A stretch of DNA of 64,000 nucleotides from positions 1 through 64,000 of the forward strand of contig JAKLKQ010000002.1 in assembly GCA_023150555.1 (NCBI GenBank). The letters run 5' to 3'. The notes beneath the pieces are model-generated. The model was given only the letters and a program-made list of their open reading frames with translations. It made no database searches and was not told where the DNA came from. Both the position numbers and the translations under genes were made by a program. Positions 32,084 to 40,985 of this stretch are shown here, piece by piece (positions within the stretch are counted from its first letter, which is position 1; the number at the start of each line of letters is the position of its first letter). This DNA comes from Planctomycetota bacterium (GTDB lineage Bacteria > Planctomycetota > SZUA-567 > H5-PLA8).

Positions 32084-33126
32084 ACGTCGGCGCCTCCTTG
32101 ATTGTTGCCCGTTCGCGCCGGTTCGGCCCACGCGGCGATCCCCTCCCGCCGGGTGTACCAGCAGGCCGCGCGGTGTTCGCCACCAAAGGCCTCGAGCTTG
32201 GGCTCCTCGTGGCAGAGGTCCCCGGCCAGCGGGCAGCGCGGGCGGAAGCGGCAGTCGTCTTTGAACTGCGTCGCAGCCGGCACCATGCCGGGGATCACGG
32301 CCAGGCGGCGGCGGTCGCGCAGGCTCGAACCCGGCTCGGGGCGCGCGCGCAGCAGGCCCTGGGTGTACGGATGCAGCGGCCGGGCGAAGATCTCGCTCGT
32401 GGGCGCGGACTCGACGATCTTGCCGGCGTACATCACGCAGGTGCGCTCGGCCATCTCCGCGACGATGCCCAGATCGTGCGTGATCAGCAGCAGCGCCAGG
32501 CCGCGCTTTTGCTGCATATCGCGCAGCAGGTCCAGGATCTGCGCCTGGATGGTGACGTCCAGCGCCGTGGTGGGTTCGTCGGCGACCAGCAGCTTGGGCT
32601 CGCAGATCAGCGCGATCGCGATGCAGACGCGCTGCTTCATGCCGCCCGAGAGCTGGTGCGGATAGTCCAGCGCGCGCCGGCCGGGGTCGGGGATCCCGAC
32701 GCTGCGCAGGGCATCGACGGCGCGGTCCATCGCGTCCTTGGCGCGCGCCTCGGGATGATGGACAAGATACGCCTCCGCCACCTGGTCGCCGATGGTGAAG
32801 ACGGGGTTCAGCGCGGCCTGGGGCTCCTGGAAGATCATCGAGATCTCCGCGCCTCGGACCTTGCACATCTCGTCGGGCTCCAGCTTGAGCAGGTCGCGCC
32901 CGGCGAAGCGCACTTCGCCGCCGGCCACGCGTGCGGGCGGCTCCTGCAGCAGGCGCATGATGCTGAGGCTGGTGACGGATTTACCGCAGCCGGACTCGCC
33001 CACCAGCGCCAGGCACTGGCCGGCACCGATGGAAAACGAGATGTCGTCCACGGCGCGGGCGACGCCCGCGTCAGTGTGGAAGTACGTCCGCAGGTTGCGG
33101 ACCTCCAGAAGGGATTCCTCGCTCAC
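32080..33126 (-). CDS. oppD: Oligopeptide/dipeptide ABC transporter ATPase, OppD type
   Basis: 348 residues: Walker [15 protein letters not shown]-loop QEPQAALNP, signature [15 protein letters not shown], Walker [14 protein letters not shown] and H-loop [10 protein letters not shown], plus the C-terminal Cys-containing extension ([14 protein letters not shown]). The start is GTG at 33126 with AAGGAG upstream; the frame is open further but lacks a better start. It lies 26 bases after the permease gene and overlaps oppF by four bases. Confidence 0.95.
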   Translation of the reverse strand: MSEESLLEVRNLRTYFHTDAGVARAVDDISFSIGAGQCLALVGESGCGKSVTSLSIMRLLQEPPARVAGGEVRFAGRDLLKLEPDEMCKVRGAEISMIFQEPQAALNPVFTIGDQVAEAYLVHHPEARAKDAMDRAVDALRSVGIPDPGRRALDYPHQLSGGMKQRVCIAIALICEPKLLVADEPTTALDVTIQAQILDLLRDMQQKRGLALLLITHDLGIVAEMAERTCVMYAGKIVESAPTSEIFARPLHPYTQGLLRARPEPGSSLRDRRRLAVIPGMVPAATQFKDDCRFRPRCPLAGDLCHEEPKLEAFGGEHRAACWYTRREGIAAWAEPARTGNNQGGADV

Positions 33127-33152
33127 GCCTGCTCCTTGCTCTACGCCGCGCG

Positions 33153-34883
33153 TCAACGCTTCATGCGCGGGTCCATCGCGTCGCGCAGGCCGTCGCCGGC
33201 CAGGTTGTAGGCCGTCACGGTCAGGAAGATCATCGCGCCGGGGTAGACCAGCAGCCACCAGGCAACCTCGATGTTGTCCTTACCTTGCTTGATCATCTCG
33301 CCCCAGGTCGGCGTAGGCGGCGGCGCGCCGAAGCCGAGGTAGCTGAGGCTCGACTCGGTCAGCACCGCGCTGGCCACGCCGAACGCCGCGGCCACCAGCA
33401 CCGGGCCCATCGCGTTGGGCAGGATGTGCCGGAACATGATGCGCAGGCTGCCGCAGCCCAGGGCACGCGCAGAATGCACGAAGTCCTGGTCTGCGAGCTT
33501 CAGGAACTCGCCGCGAATCAGGCGCGCAACGCCGGTCCAGCTCGTCAGGCCGATGATCAGCATCACGAGGAAGATACTACGTTTCTCGATGGTGGCCAGG
33601 ATGACTAGGATCAGGAAGAAGCTCGGGAAGCAGATCACCAGCTCGATCAGGCGTGAGATGGCCAGATCCACGATACCGCGGAAATACCCCGCCAGCCCGC
33701 CGATCAGGATGCCCAGCAGCACGTAGATGCCGACCGAGACGATGCCGACAGAAAGAGAGATGCGCGAACCGAGCAACATGCGCGCCAGCACGTCGCGCCC
33801 GTCGCGGTCGGTGCCCAGCAGGTGCCGCGTCCAGGCCGGCGGGCGGGATTCGGGACGCACGGCCTCGGCCACAAAACGCGGCGCACCGCCGCCTTCGGCC
33901 TCCACCCGGCGGCCCATGAACCAAGCGCGATCGCCTGCACGCAGATCTTTCAGTTGCGCGCGCGTCTCGTCCTCTTCGATGTGCACGCGCGTGTCGCGTT
34001 CGAGGATGCGCACATCCCCGCCGGAGATCTCGTTCACCGTCGCAACCAGGCAGATGCGAGAGACTCCGGGCGGCAGCGGCTCGTCGATCGATTCCACGTC
34101 GATCTTCCGGTAGCGGCGTGCGCCCAAACGTCCATAGACGCCTGGCGGATGAAGGGTCTCGCTGGTGTTCACCACGGGGTCGGCGGAAACAGGAGGGAAT
34201 ATCGCCTCGACCTCGGCGTTCCCCTCGCGCAGGTCGGCGAAGTCGCTCAGGTAGGGCCGCTCGTCCAGGCGCCAGGAGCGCAGAATCCGGAATTCCGTGA
34301 CCGCCGCGGCCTCGCGCTTGGCCGTAGCGTAAGCCTCTCCCACCAGTTTCCCTGCGGCGTACTCCGCCTCGATCTCTTTCAGCCGCTGGGCCATCGCAGG
34401 ATCGGCCGCTCGTTCCACCTTGGTGGCCGCGCGGGTTACGAACCCCGGAGCCAGAAAAGGAAGCGCCGCCAGGGCGAACGCGCCAAGCACCGCGTACGTG
34501 CTGCGTTTGCGCACGGCCTTCGGGGCAAGGCCCCGGCCGCGCGAAAGCAAATATGCCGGCAGGCAGACCAGCGGCAGCGTAAGCGTGAGGATGCAGAAAT
34601 AGTTGAAGAGGTACTCGACGCTGAACTCCTGTGTGGGCGCGACAAGGTATTGCAGCAGCGGGTACGTTGTGACTGCCTGGCTCGCCCCAAAGGGAATCTC
34701 GCGCCAGTAGAACGGCTTGCCGTTGGCCAGGAGCGGGGCCCAGGCCGCAAGCAAGAAGAGGATCACGATGACCGCGAAAGAGATGCTCGCCAGACGGCGG
34801 TTGCGGAATTGGCGCCACACCAGCTGCCAATAACCTTCACCTGCAGCGTGCGCGGGGGCGTCGGGTAGCGGCGTATCGGCCAC
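33153..34883 (-). CDS. oppC: OppC-type peptide ABC permease with large extracytoplasmic insertion
   Basis: 576 residues against about 300 for usual OppC. After the first helix (SFAVIVILFLLAAW) there are further hydrophobic segments (about 95-115 and 130-148) and a hydrophilic stretch (about 150-340) with helical and beta parts. The standard permease core then runs from HLLGTDRDGRDVLARMLLGSR through the EAA loop (ARALGCGSLRIMFRHILPNAMGP) to GDGLRDAMDPRMKR. The added domain would face the periplasm beside the binding protein. The neighbouring OppB-type protein has an insertion at the equivalent place. It starts two bases after the OppB-type stop. Confidence 0.92.
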   Translation of the reverse strand: MADTPLPDAPAHAAGEGYWQLVWRQFRNRRLASISFAVIVILFLLAAWAPLLANGKPFYWREIPFGASQAVTTYPLLQYLVAPTQEFSVEYLFNYFCILTLTLPLVCLPAYLLSRGRGLAPKAVRKRSTYAVLGAFALAALPFLAPGFVTRAATKVERAADPAMAQRLKEIEAEYAAGKLVGEAYATAKREAAAVTEFRILRSWRLDERPYLSDFADLREGNAEVEAIFPPVSADPVVNTSETLHPPGVYGRLGARRYRKIDVESIDEPLPPGVSRICLVATVNEISGGDVRILERDTRVHIEEDETRAQLKDLRAGDRAWFMGRRVEAEGGGAPRFVAEAVRPESRPPAWTRHLLGTDRDGRDVLARMLLGSRISLSVGIVSVGIYVLLGILIGGLAGYFRGIVDLAISRLIELVICFPSFFLILVILATIEKRSIFLVMLIIGLTSWTGVARLIRGEFLKLADQDFVHSARALGCGSLRIMFRHILPNAMGPVLVAAAFGVASAVLTESSLSYLGFGAPPPTPTWGEMIKQGKDNIEVAWWLLVYPGAMIFLTVTAYNLAGDGLRDAMDPRMKR

Positions 34884-34885
34884 GA

Positions 34886-36415
34886 TCAGCGTCCCCCGCT
34901 CTCGAAACTGATGCGCGGATCGATGATCACGTACAGGATGTCGGAGATCAGGATGCCGGCGAGCGTCAGGAAGCTGCCGAAGGTCAGCGTCGCCATGAGG
35001 ATGGTATAGTCGCGCGTGAGCATCGCGGTGTAGGCGAGGTTGCCCATACCGTTGATGCCGAAGATCTGCTCGATGATGATGCTGCCGCCGATCATGCTGG
35101 GCAGCAGGCCCGCCACCAGCGTGACGACCGGGATCAAGCTGTTGCGCAGCGCGTGCTTGAAGATCACGCGCGGCTCGCGGCAGCCCTTCGCGCGCGCGGT
35201 GCGAATGTAGTCGCTGCGGATGATGTCGATCATGCCGACGCGCATGAACCGGGAGAGCCCCGCCAGCGCACCGTAGCTGAGCGCCAGCACCGGCAGGATC
35301 AGGTGCTTGGTGGCCGTATAGAGGTATTCCAGCGTCGGCAGGTCATCAGCCCCCGTGGGCAGCAGGCCCTGGATCGGGAGGTAAGGCAGGCCGGCGTTCT
35401 TCAGCACCACCATGCCTTTCAGCAACAGGATCGCGACCCAGAAACTCGGCAGCGAATAGAGCATGAAGAGCACGACGGTGGAGGAGCGGTCGAGCATGGT
35501 GTTCTGGTGCGTCGCCGAGTAGATGCCGATGGGGATCGACGCGAGATAGATCACCAGGATCGAGATGAAGTTCAGCAGCAGCGTGATCGGCAGGGCGTCC
35601 CACAGGCGCTGCGCGACGGTCACCGAGGGGCGTTCGACCGATTTGCCCAGATCGCCAAAGAGCACACCGCGCTTGGGCGCCGGAGGAACCTCGACGGGCG
35701 CGAAGCTCATGCCCGACACATCGCCGGTTACCTCAAGGACCGGAGCCGCCTCGCCGCCGATAAGGAGATAGTGGCTCTCGGCGCTGCTGATCTGCAGCAG
35801 CAACGTGCCGCCGCCGCCCTGCTCGGCCGTGGGGCGCTCCCAGGCCAGGGCCCACGAGAACGGGCTGCCTTCGGCCAGGGGCTGGGGGTTGCGGAACACC
35901 GGACTGGGCGGGGCCTCCAGAAAGAGCGCCTTCTTTTGCAATTCGATCTCGAGTTCCAACTCGCCGCCAGCGGACCCGCGCGGGTAGCAACCTTCCTCAT
36001 CCCAGGCCGGGACCAGCGTCTCTTCCGCCTTTTTCGCCGCGCGCACGCGCTCCATGCGTTCGGCCTCGTCGATCGCGCCCTGAAACGCAAAGCGTACCCT
36101 GACGGTACGTACGCCGGGTACGGCGTCCGGCGCGACCGAGAACGGCAGGCGCAAGGTCAGCGTCTCGGGGCGGTACTCGGGCTGCATCGCCCCGAGCCAG
36201 TACAGATACCGATGGTGGACAGGCTTTCCGACATGGAAGGTCTCGCGCAGCGTCTTGAGCTGCTGCCGGGTCATGCGTTGCGCGCTGGCGTCGCCGGTAG
36301 CCGAGGAGGAACCGCTGACGCCAGGAGCCAGATTGATAATCGTGAAGCTGACCAGGGTGATAGCCAGCATCATGACGGGGAAGAGCAGCAGGCGTTTGAG
36401 GATATACGCGGTCAT
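34886..36415 (-). CDS. oppB: OppB-type peptide ABC permease with large extracytoplasmic insertion
   Basis: 509 residues against about 310 for usual OppB. The first helix (LLLFPVMMLAITLVSFTIINLAPG) and the loop residues RETFHVGKPVHHRYLYWLG are normal. About 190 extra residues follow (about 85-275) with beta-strand character and alternating charges, containing repeated strand pairs such as GELELEIELQKK and GGTLLLQISS. The core resumes at GDLGKSVERPSVTVAQRLWDALP and contains the EAA loop (ARAKGCREPRVIFKHALRNSLIP). It forms the transmembrane channel with the OppC-type protein encoded next. Confidence 0.92.
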   Translation of the reverse strand: MTAYILKRLLLFPVMMLAITLVSFTIINLAPGVSGSSSATGDASAQRMTRQQLKTLRETFHVGKPVHHRYLYWLGAMQPEYRPETLTLRLPFSVAPDAVPGVRTVRVRFAFQGAIDEAERMERVRAAKKAEETLVPAWDEEGCYPRGSAGGELELEIELQKKALFLEAPPSPVFRNPQPLAEGSPFSWALAWERPTAEQGGGGTLLLQISSAESHYLLIGGEAAPVLEVTGDVSGMSFAPVEVPPAPKRGVLFGDLGKSVERPSVTVAQRLWDALPITLLLNFISILVIYLASIPIGIYSATHQNTMLDRSSTVVLFMLYSLPSFWVAILLLKGMVVLKNAGLPYLPIQGLLPTGADDLPTLEYLYTATKHLILPVLALSYGALAGLSRFMRVGMIDIIRSDYIRTARAKGCREPRVIFKHALRNSLIPVVTLVAGLLPSMIGGSIIIEQIFGINGMGNLAYTAMLTRDYTILMATLTFGSFLTLAGILISDILYVIIDPRISFESGGR

Positions 36416-36474
36416 GCCACCGGATGCCGGTCAGAGGCCAAGGGAAAGACGACAGGGAGTGTTTGCACCCTTCC

Positions 36475-38994
36475 TCATTTGTATTTCTGATCCGCCGCGG
36501 GCACCCACCAGCGGTCGGAGGCGCTGCCGATCAGCTTGAACTTAACGTTCCGGATGCGCTTGCTGTACCCGACCAGCCGCGTGGGCACGAAGAGGAACGT
36601 GTAGGGCTGCTCCTCGAGGATGATCTGCTGGAAGCGCACCATCATCTCGTTGCGCTTTTCGGGGTTCAGTTCGCGCCGCGAGGCTTCGATCAGCCGGTCG
36701 GCCTCGGGCACCTGAAAGTTGCAGTGGTTGGACTCCTTGATGTCGGTCTGAGACGAATGCCAGAGCTGGTACGGATCGTTGATGATGCCCAGGCGCCAGC
36801 CCATCAGACAGGCGTCAAATTTGAGTTGCTCGAGTTTCTGCAGTAGCACGGACCATTCGTAAGGGCTGATGTTGACCAGAATGCCGGCCTGGGCGAGGTC
36901 GTTCTTGACCTGGTTGGCGATGGATTCGTACGTCTGCACACCCGCGACGATCAGGAGCGTGAACTCGAACTTCACGCCGTCCTTGTCGAGGATGCTGTCG
37001 CCGTCGCTGTCACGCCAGCCCGCATCGGCCAGGAGCTTGCGGGCCTTGACCGGGTTGAAATCAAAGCGTTTCGCCGTCTCGCCGAGCCCCTTCCAGAAGA
37101 CGGGGGCGTCCGGGTGAAACGGGCCGTTCTGAACCTTGGCAAGGCCCTTCAGGATGACGTCGCAGATGCGCTGCCGGTCGATGAGCATGGTCAGCGCCTG
37201 CCGAACAGGTCTATCCTTGAAGAGCGGATTGCGCGCGTTCCATCCAATGTAGCGGTAGACGTTGGCAACCGAAACCGTATCAAGGGCGTTCTTCTTCAGG
37301 AACTCGGGATCCCCTCGCTTGGCGATCACCTGCGGGGCTTCCAGGCGTTCGTTGATGTCGATGTCACCGGATTCGAGCATCAGCAGTTCGGCGGCCTTGT
37401 CCTTCACCACCTTGTAGACCACCTTCTTGAAGTGCGGCTTGCGCCCGTAGTAGTTCTCGTTGCGGACAAAGACGATCTCCTTGCCGCGCTCCCACTTCTC
37501 GAATCGGTACGCGCCGTTGCCCATCAGCGACTGGTTCTGAGGACCCTCGTTAAACTGCTTGGGGTCCGACGGGTAATAGTGCTCGGCGATGGGGCTGAAG
37601 CCCGCCGTCACTTCGAACGCCGAGAAGTAGGGCTTGCTCCATGTGAAGCGAAGCACGTATGGGTCGTCGTTCACCAGTTCGCATGACTCGCAGTCCTGCC
37701 AGTAGTTGCGGCTGGGCCCCGCCATGACCTTGGGGTTCTTGATCATCTTGAAGGTGAAGACCGCATCGCGCGCGGTGACCGACGTGCCGTCGTGCCAGCG
37801 GGCGTCCTGGTTCAGGTAAAAGGTGAAGACCGGCTTTTCCTGAGCGAGGTAATCTTCCACGATGTCGTGCGCAATCAACGCCTCCTCGCGCTTGCCTTCG
37901 GCCACCTTGGTGTCGGTGACCTTGCCCTTGTTCTTCGGGCTGGCGACGAGATCCTTCATGCGCTGGCGTACGGCGTCCTTATCCTTCTCGCTGCCGAGCA
38001 TCTTCACCACGACGGAGGTTTCGCGCAGCCAGGGCTCGAGGAAGCGGCCTTCAAAACCGGGCAGGTCTTTCAGGTTCTCCTGGAGGAACGTCCAGATGTT
38101 CTTCGCGCTGGCCTCGCGCTGGCCGTCCTCGAAGTATTCAGACGCGATGTCCACGTAGAACCACCACTGCATCGATATCCGGTCGCCGAAATCCTTCTGC
38201 AGCCGCTCGCGATAGGTACCGTCCGCTTCGCCGACCACGATCCGCACGACCTGGTCGGCGCCGGCGGCTTCGGTTCCGATACTAAGCACATGCATCGAGC
38301 GCTTGGCCTTGTCCTCCCAGGCTCTGTCGATGGCTTGCGCCAGATCGGCGGCCTTGCCGTCCTTCGCATAGGCGAGGCAGACCATTTCCTTGGTCCAGGC
38401 CCTGGCCAGGCGGGGCTCGTAGATGGACAGGTCGTCAAAGCAGAGCGCCGCAAGGCCGTCGTGCACCTGCCCGAAGAGGTCGCTGGCGGTGGCGTCGTTG
38501 TCGATCAGCGCGTTCAGCGAGTTGGGCTCGCCCATGATCGAAGTAACCAGCCAGTCGCCGTCGTCGGCATCCTCGTCGCCGCGCGTGAATTGCAGCAGTT
38601 CGCGCGGCTGCGCCTGGTTCGGAATGTGGGGATCGTTGAGCGCCGGATTGGGAATGGCAGGCACCTTGGGCGGCCGGGTTTCAGCGGCGGTCCCGGAAGC
38701 CTTCGGCGAAAGCGACGCCTCTCCGGATTCCGGCGCGGTAGATTCCCTTACGCCGGGCGACTGCGAGCCCGTCTGCGGGCCCACCACAGCGGGCGCAGAC
38801 TGGATGGCAACGGAACCCGAGAGCCGGGAGAGAATTGCCTGATTCTGTTTGGCAAGTTCCGCGTTCTCCTCGCGGATGCGCTGCATCTGGGCCCAGCCGC
38901 GTTCGTTTTGGACGACAAGAAGGCCAAGCAGGATGGCCAGGGACACCAGCAACAGCAGCGGCGCCGCGTCCCAGAAGATGTGCCGGTCGCGCAT
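36475..38994 (-). CDS. Membrane-anchored family 5 peptide-binding protein with coiled-coil stalk
   Basis: 839 residues against about 540 for a usual OppA. An N-terminal membrane anchor (PLLLLVSLAILLGLLVV) is followed by a coiled coil (about 33-57), a Pro/Ser-rich spacer, then an SBP_bac_5 fold. Extra sequence (about 195-380) interrupts the fold before FYLNQDARWHDGTSVTARDAVFTFKMI, a hallmark of the family. The C-terminal lobe has FKDRPVRQALTMLIDRQRI, ARKLLADAGWRDSDGD and the late PYTFLF. There is no lipobox. It is probably anchored in the inner membrane and feeds the enlarged permeases encoded after it. Confidence 0.9.
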   Translation of the reverse strand: MRDRHIFWDAAPLLLLVSLAILLGLLVVQNERGWAQMQRIREENAELAKQNQAILSRLSGSVAIQSAPAVVGPQTGSQSPGVRESTAPESGEASLSPKASGTAAETRPPKVPAIPNPALNDPHIPNQAQPRELLQFTRGDEDADDGDWLVTSIMGEPNSLNALIDNDATASDLFGQVHDGLAALCFDDLSIYEPRLARAWTKEMVCLAYAKDGKAADLAQAIDRAWEDKAKRSMHVLSIGTEAAGADQVVRIVVGEADGTYRERLQKDFGDRISMQWWFYVDIASEYFEDGQREASAKNIWTFLQENLKDLPGFEGRFLEPWLRETSVVVKMLGSEKDKDAVRQRMKDLVASPKNKGKVTDTKVAEGKREEALIAHDIVEDYLAQEKPVFTFYLNQDARWHDGTSVTARDAVFTFKMIKNPKVMAGPSRNYWQDCESCELVNDDPYVLRFTWSKPYFSAFEVTAGFSPIAEHYYPSDPKQFNEGPQNQSLMGNGAYRFEKWERGKEIVFVRNENYYGRKPHFKKVVYKVVKDKAAELLMLESGDIDINERLEAPQVIAKRGDPEFLKKNALDTVSVANVYRYIGWNARNPLFKDRPVRQALTMLIDRQRICDVILKGLAKVQNGPFHPDAPVFWKGLGETAKRFDFNPVKARKLLADAGWRDSDGDSILDKDGVKFEFTLLIVAGVQTYESIANQVKNDLAQAGILVNISPYEWSVLLQKLEQLKFDACLMGWRLGIINDPYQLWHSSQTDIKESNHCNFQVPEADRLIEASRRELNPEKRNEMMVRFQQIILEEQPYTFLFVPTRLVGYSKRIRNVKFKLIGSASDRWWVPAADQKYK

Positions 38995-39130
38995 GAGTCG
39001 AAACGATGCTCCATGCAGGGGCCCCCGGAAAAAGAGGCCGCGTTACGAGAGTAAGGCAGGTCCGGTGCGCAGGAGGTTGTACCCGCATGCGGAGTGCGAG
39101 GCAACGCGCGTTATCCCCTCCCCCACACGC

Positions 39131-40063
39131 CTACTTGCGGGTGTGGCGCGGATCCAGGGCGTCGCGCAGCCCGTCGCCGAAGAGATTGAACGCCAGCACC
39201 GTGACCACGATCATCAGCCCAGGGAAGACACCCAGCCACCACGCGTCCTTGTAGCGCTCCTGCGCGTCGGCGAGCATCCCGCCCCAGCTCGGATACGGTT
39301 CCTGCACGCCCAGCCCGAGGAAACTCAGGCCTGCCTCGCCCAGGATGTTGCCGCCGATGGCCAGCGTCGTCACGACGATGACCGGCCCCCAGCAGTTGGG
39401 CATGATCTGCCGCACCAGCACGTGGAAGCCGCGCGCGCCCAGGGCGCGGCTGGCGACGACGAAGTCCTGCGTCTTGATGGTCAGGACTTGGCTGCGCACC
39501 ACGCGGGCGATGCCCGTCCAGCCCACCAGCCCCAGCGCGAGGAAGACGACTTCCAGGCTGGGTTTGTCGACTGTCGCGGTGATCGCCACCGCAAGCAAGA
39601 CGCTCGGGAACGCGAAGACCGTGTCGGTGAAGCGCATCAGGCATGCGTCGATCCAGCCGCCGTAGAACCCGCTGAGCAGCCCCACGACCAGCCCGATGGC
39701 CAGGCTGACCAGCGTCGCCAATAGCCCCACGGCCAGGCTCACACGCGCGCCGTAGACGATTCGCGAGAAGACGTCGCGCGCGTTGGCGTCGGTTCCGAGC
39801 AGGAAGTAGCGCTCGGCGGGCGCTTCGTCGCCGGGCCGGCGGGTCAGCTTGGTGGAGTTGGGCGCCTGCTGTTCGCCGCCGCGGAACTGGTCCTGGTATC
39901 CGTAGGGCGCCACCACCTCCGCCCCCAGCGCCAGCACCGCGATCAGCACGACGACGCCGAATGCCGCGAGCGCCAGGCGGTTGCGCTTCATACGCCGCCA
40001 GAGCATCTGCCAGGGGCCGGCGGGCAAGCCGCCGGCGATGCCGCCGCGCGCGGGTTCACTCAT
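39131..40063 (-). CDS. oppC: OppC-type peptide ABC permease (standard size)
   Basis: 310 residues, six membrane helices, of normal length. Core motifs are FLLGTDANARDVFSRIVYGAR, the EAA loop (SRALGARGFHVLVRQIMPNCWGP) and FGDGLRDALDPR. Belongs with the OppB-type gene upstream, which it overlaps by eight bases. Its membrane partner and binding protein form a second transporter set that probably shares the only ATPase pair in the run. Confidence 0.94.
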   Translation of the reverse strand: MSEPARGGIAGGLPAGPWQMLWRRMKRNRLALAAFGVVVLIAVLALGAEVVAPYGYQDQFRGGEQQAPNSTKLTRRPGDEAPAERYFLLGTDANARDVFSRIVYGARVSLAVGLLATLVSLAIGLVVGLLSGFYGGWIDACLMRFTDTVFAFPSVLLAVAITATVDKPSLEVVFLALGLVGWTGIARVVRSQVLTIKTQDFVVASRALGARGFHVLVRQIMPNCWGPVIVVTTLAIGGNILGEAGLSFLGLGVQEPYPSWGGMLADAQERYKDAWWLGVFPGLMIVVTVLAFNLFGDGLRDALDPRHTRK

Positions 40064-40979
40064 GGTGCCGGATCCTCGGATCGAGCAGCCCGTAGAGGAT
40101 GTCCACGCAGAGGTTCACGAAGACAAAGACGAACGCGAAGAACAGGCACCCGCCCAGGATCACCGGATGGTCGCGCTCGCTGATGGCCTGGAAGATGATG
40201 CGCCCCAAGCCGGGCAGGCTGCACGTGGTTTCGGTCAGCACCGCGCCGGTCATCAGGCCGGCGAGGTTCGTGCCGATGACGGTAACGACCGGCACCAGCG
40301 CGTTGGGAAACGCGTGGCCGACCAGCGCCTGGAAGCCCCCGAGGCCCTTCGCGCGCGCAGTGCGCACGTAGTCCTGCGTCATCGCCTCCATCAGGCAGTT
40401 GCGGCTCAGGCGCGCGATCAGCGCCATCGAGATCAGGCCCAGCGTGGCGACGGGAATGACGAGGTACTCCAGGTGCCCCGGCCGGTAGCCGCCGATCGGC
40501 AGCCAGCCCAGATGCACCGAGAACAGCAGCGTCAGCAGCATCGCCAGCCAGAAGGCCGGCACCGAGACGCCCACGCTCGAGCCCGCCGCGGAAAGGTAGT
40601 CGATCCACGAATGCGGGCGGTAGGCGCTCAGGAGGCCGGCGAGCAGCCCGAAGGCCACCGCGATCACGATGGCACCCAGGGCCAGGCGCAGGGTCACCGC
40701 CGCGCCTTCCAGGATCATCTCAACGACCGGGCGGTCATGCCGGTAGCTGCGCAACTCGCCGTTGACCATTCCGCTGGCGAAGAAGCCCAGCTGGCGGTAC
40801 CAGGGCTCGTCGAGGTGGAACTTGTGGCGGATGCTCTCGCGTACGTACTCGGGGGCGCGTTCGCCGGCCAGCAGCCGCGTGGGATCGCCGGAGAGCTTGA
40901 AGAGCAGGAAACAGATCAACAGGATGCCGGCGAAGACCGGCAGGGCCTGCAGGAGCCGCCGCAGGACGAAGCTTGCCAC
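40056..40979 (-). CDS. oppB: OppB-type peptide ABC permease (standard size)
   Basis: 307 residues, six helices (LLQALPVFAGILLICFLLFKL first). Typical loop RHKFHLDEPWYRQLGFF and EAA loop (ARAKGLGGFQALVGHAFPNALVP), ending with VNLCVDILYGLLDPRIR. It starts six bases after the upstream binding-protein gene. Confidence 0.94.
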   Translation of the reverse strand: MASFVLRRLLQALPVFAGILLICFLLFKLSGDPTRLLAGERAPEYVRESIRHKFHLDEPWYRQLGFFASGMVNGELRSYRHDRPVVEMILEGAAVTLRLALGAIVIAVAFGLLAGLLSAYRPHSWIDYLSAAGSSVGVSVPAFWLAMLLTLLFSVHLGWLPIGGYRPGHLEYLVIPVATLGLISMALIARLSRNCLMEAMTQDYVRTARAKGLGGFQALVGHAFPNALVPVVTVIGTNLAGLMTGAVLTETTCSLPGLGRIIFQAISERDHPVILGGCLFFAFVFVFVNLCVDILYGLLDPRIRHHE

Positions 40980-40985
40980 GGCGCG

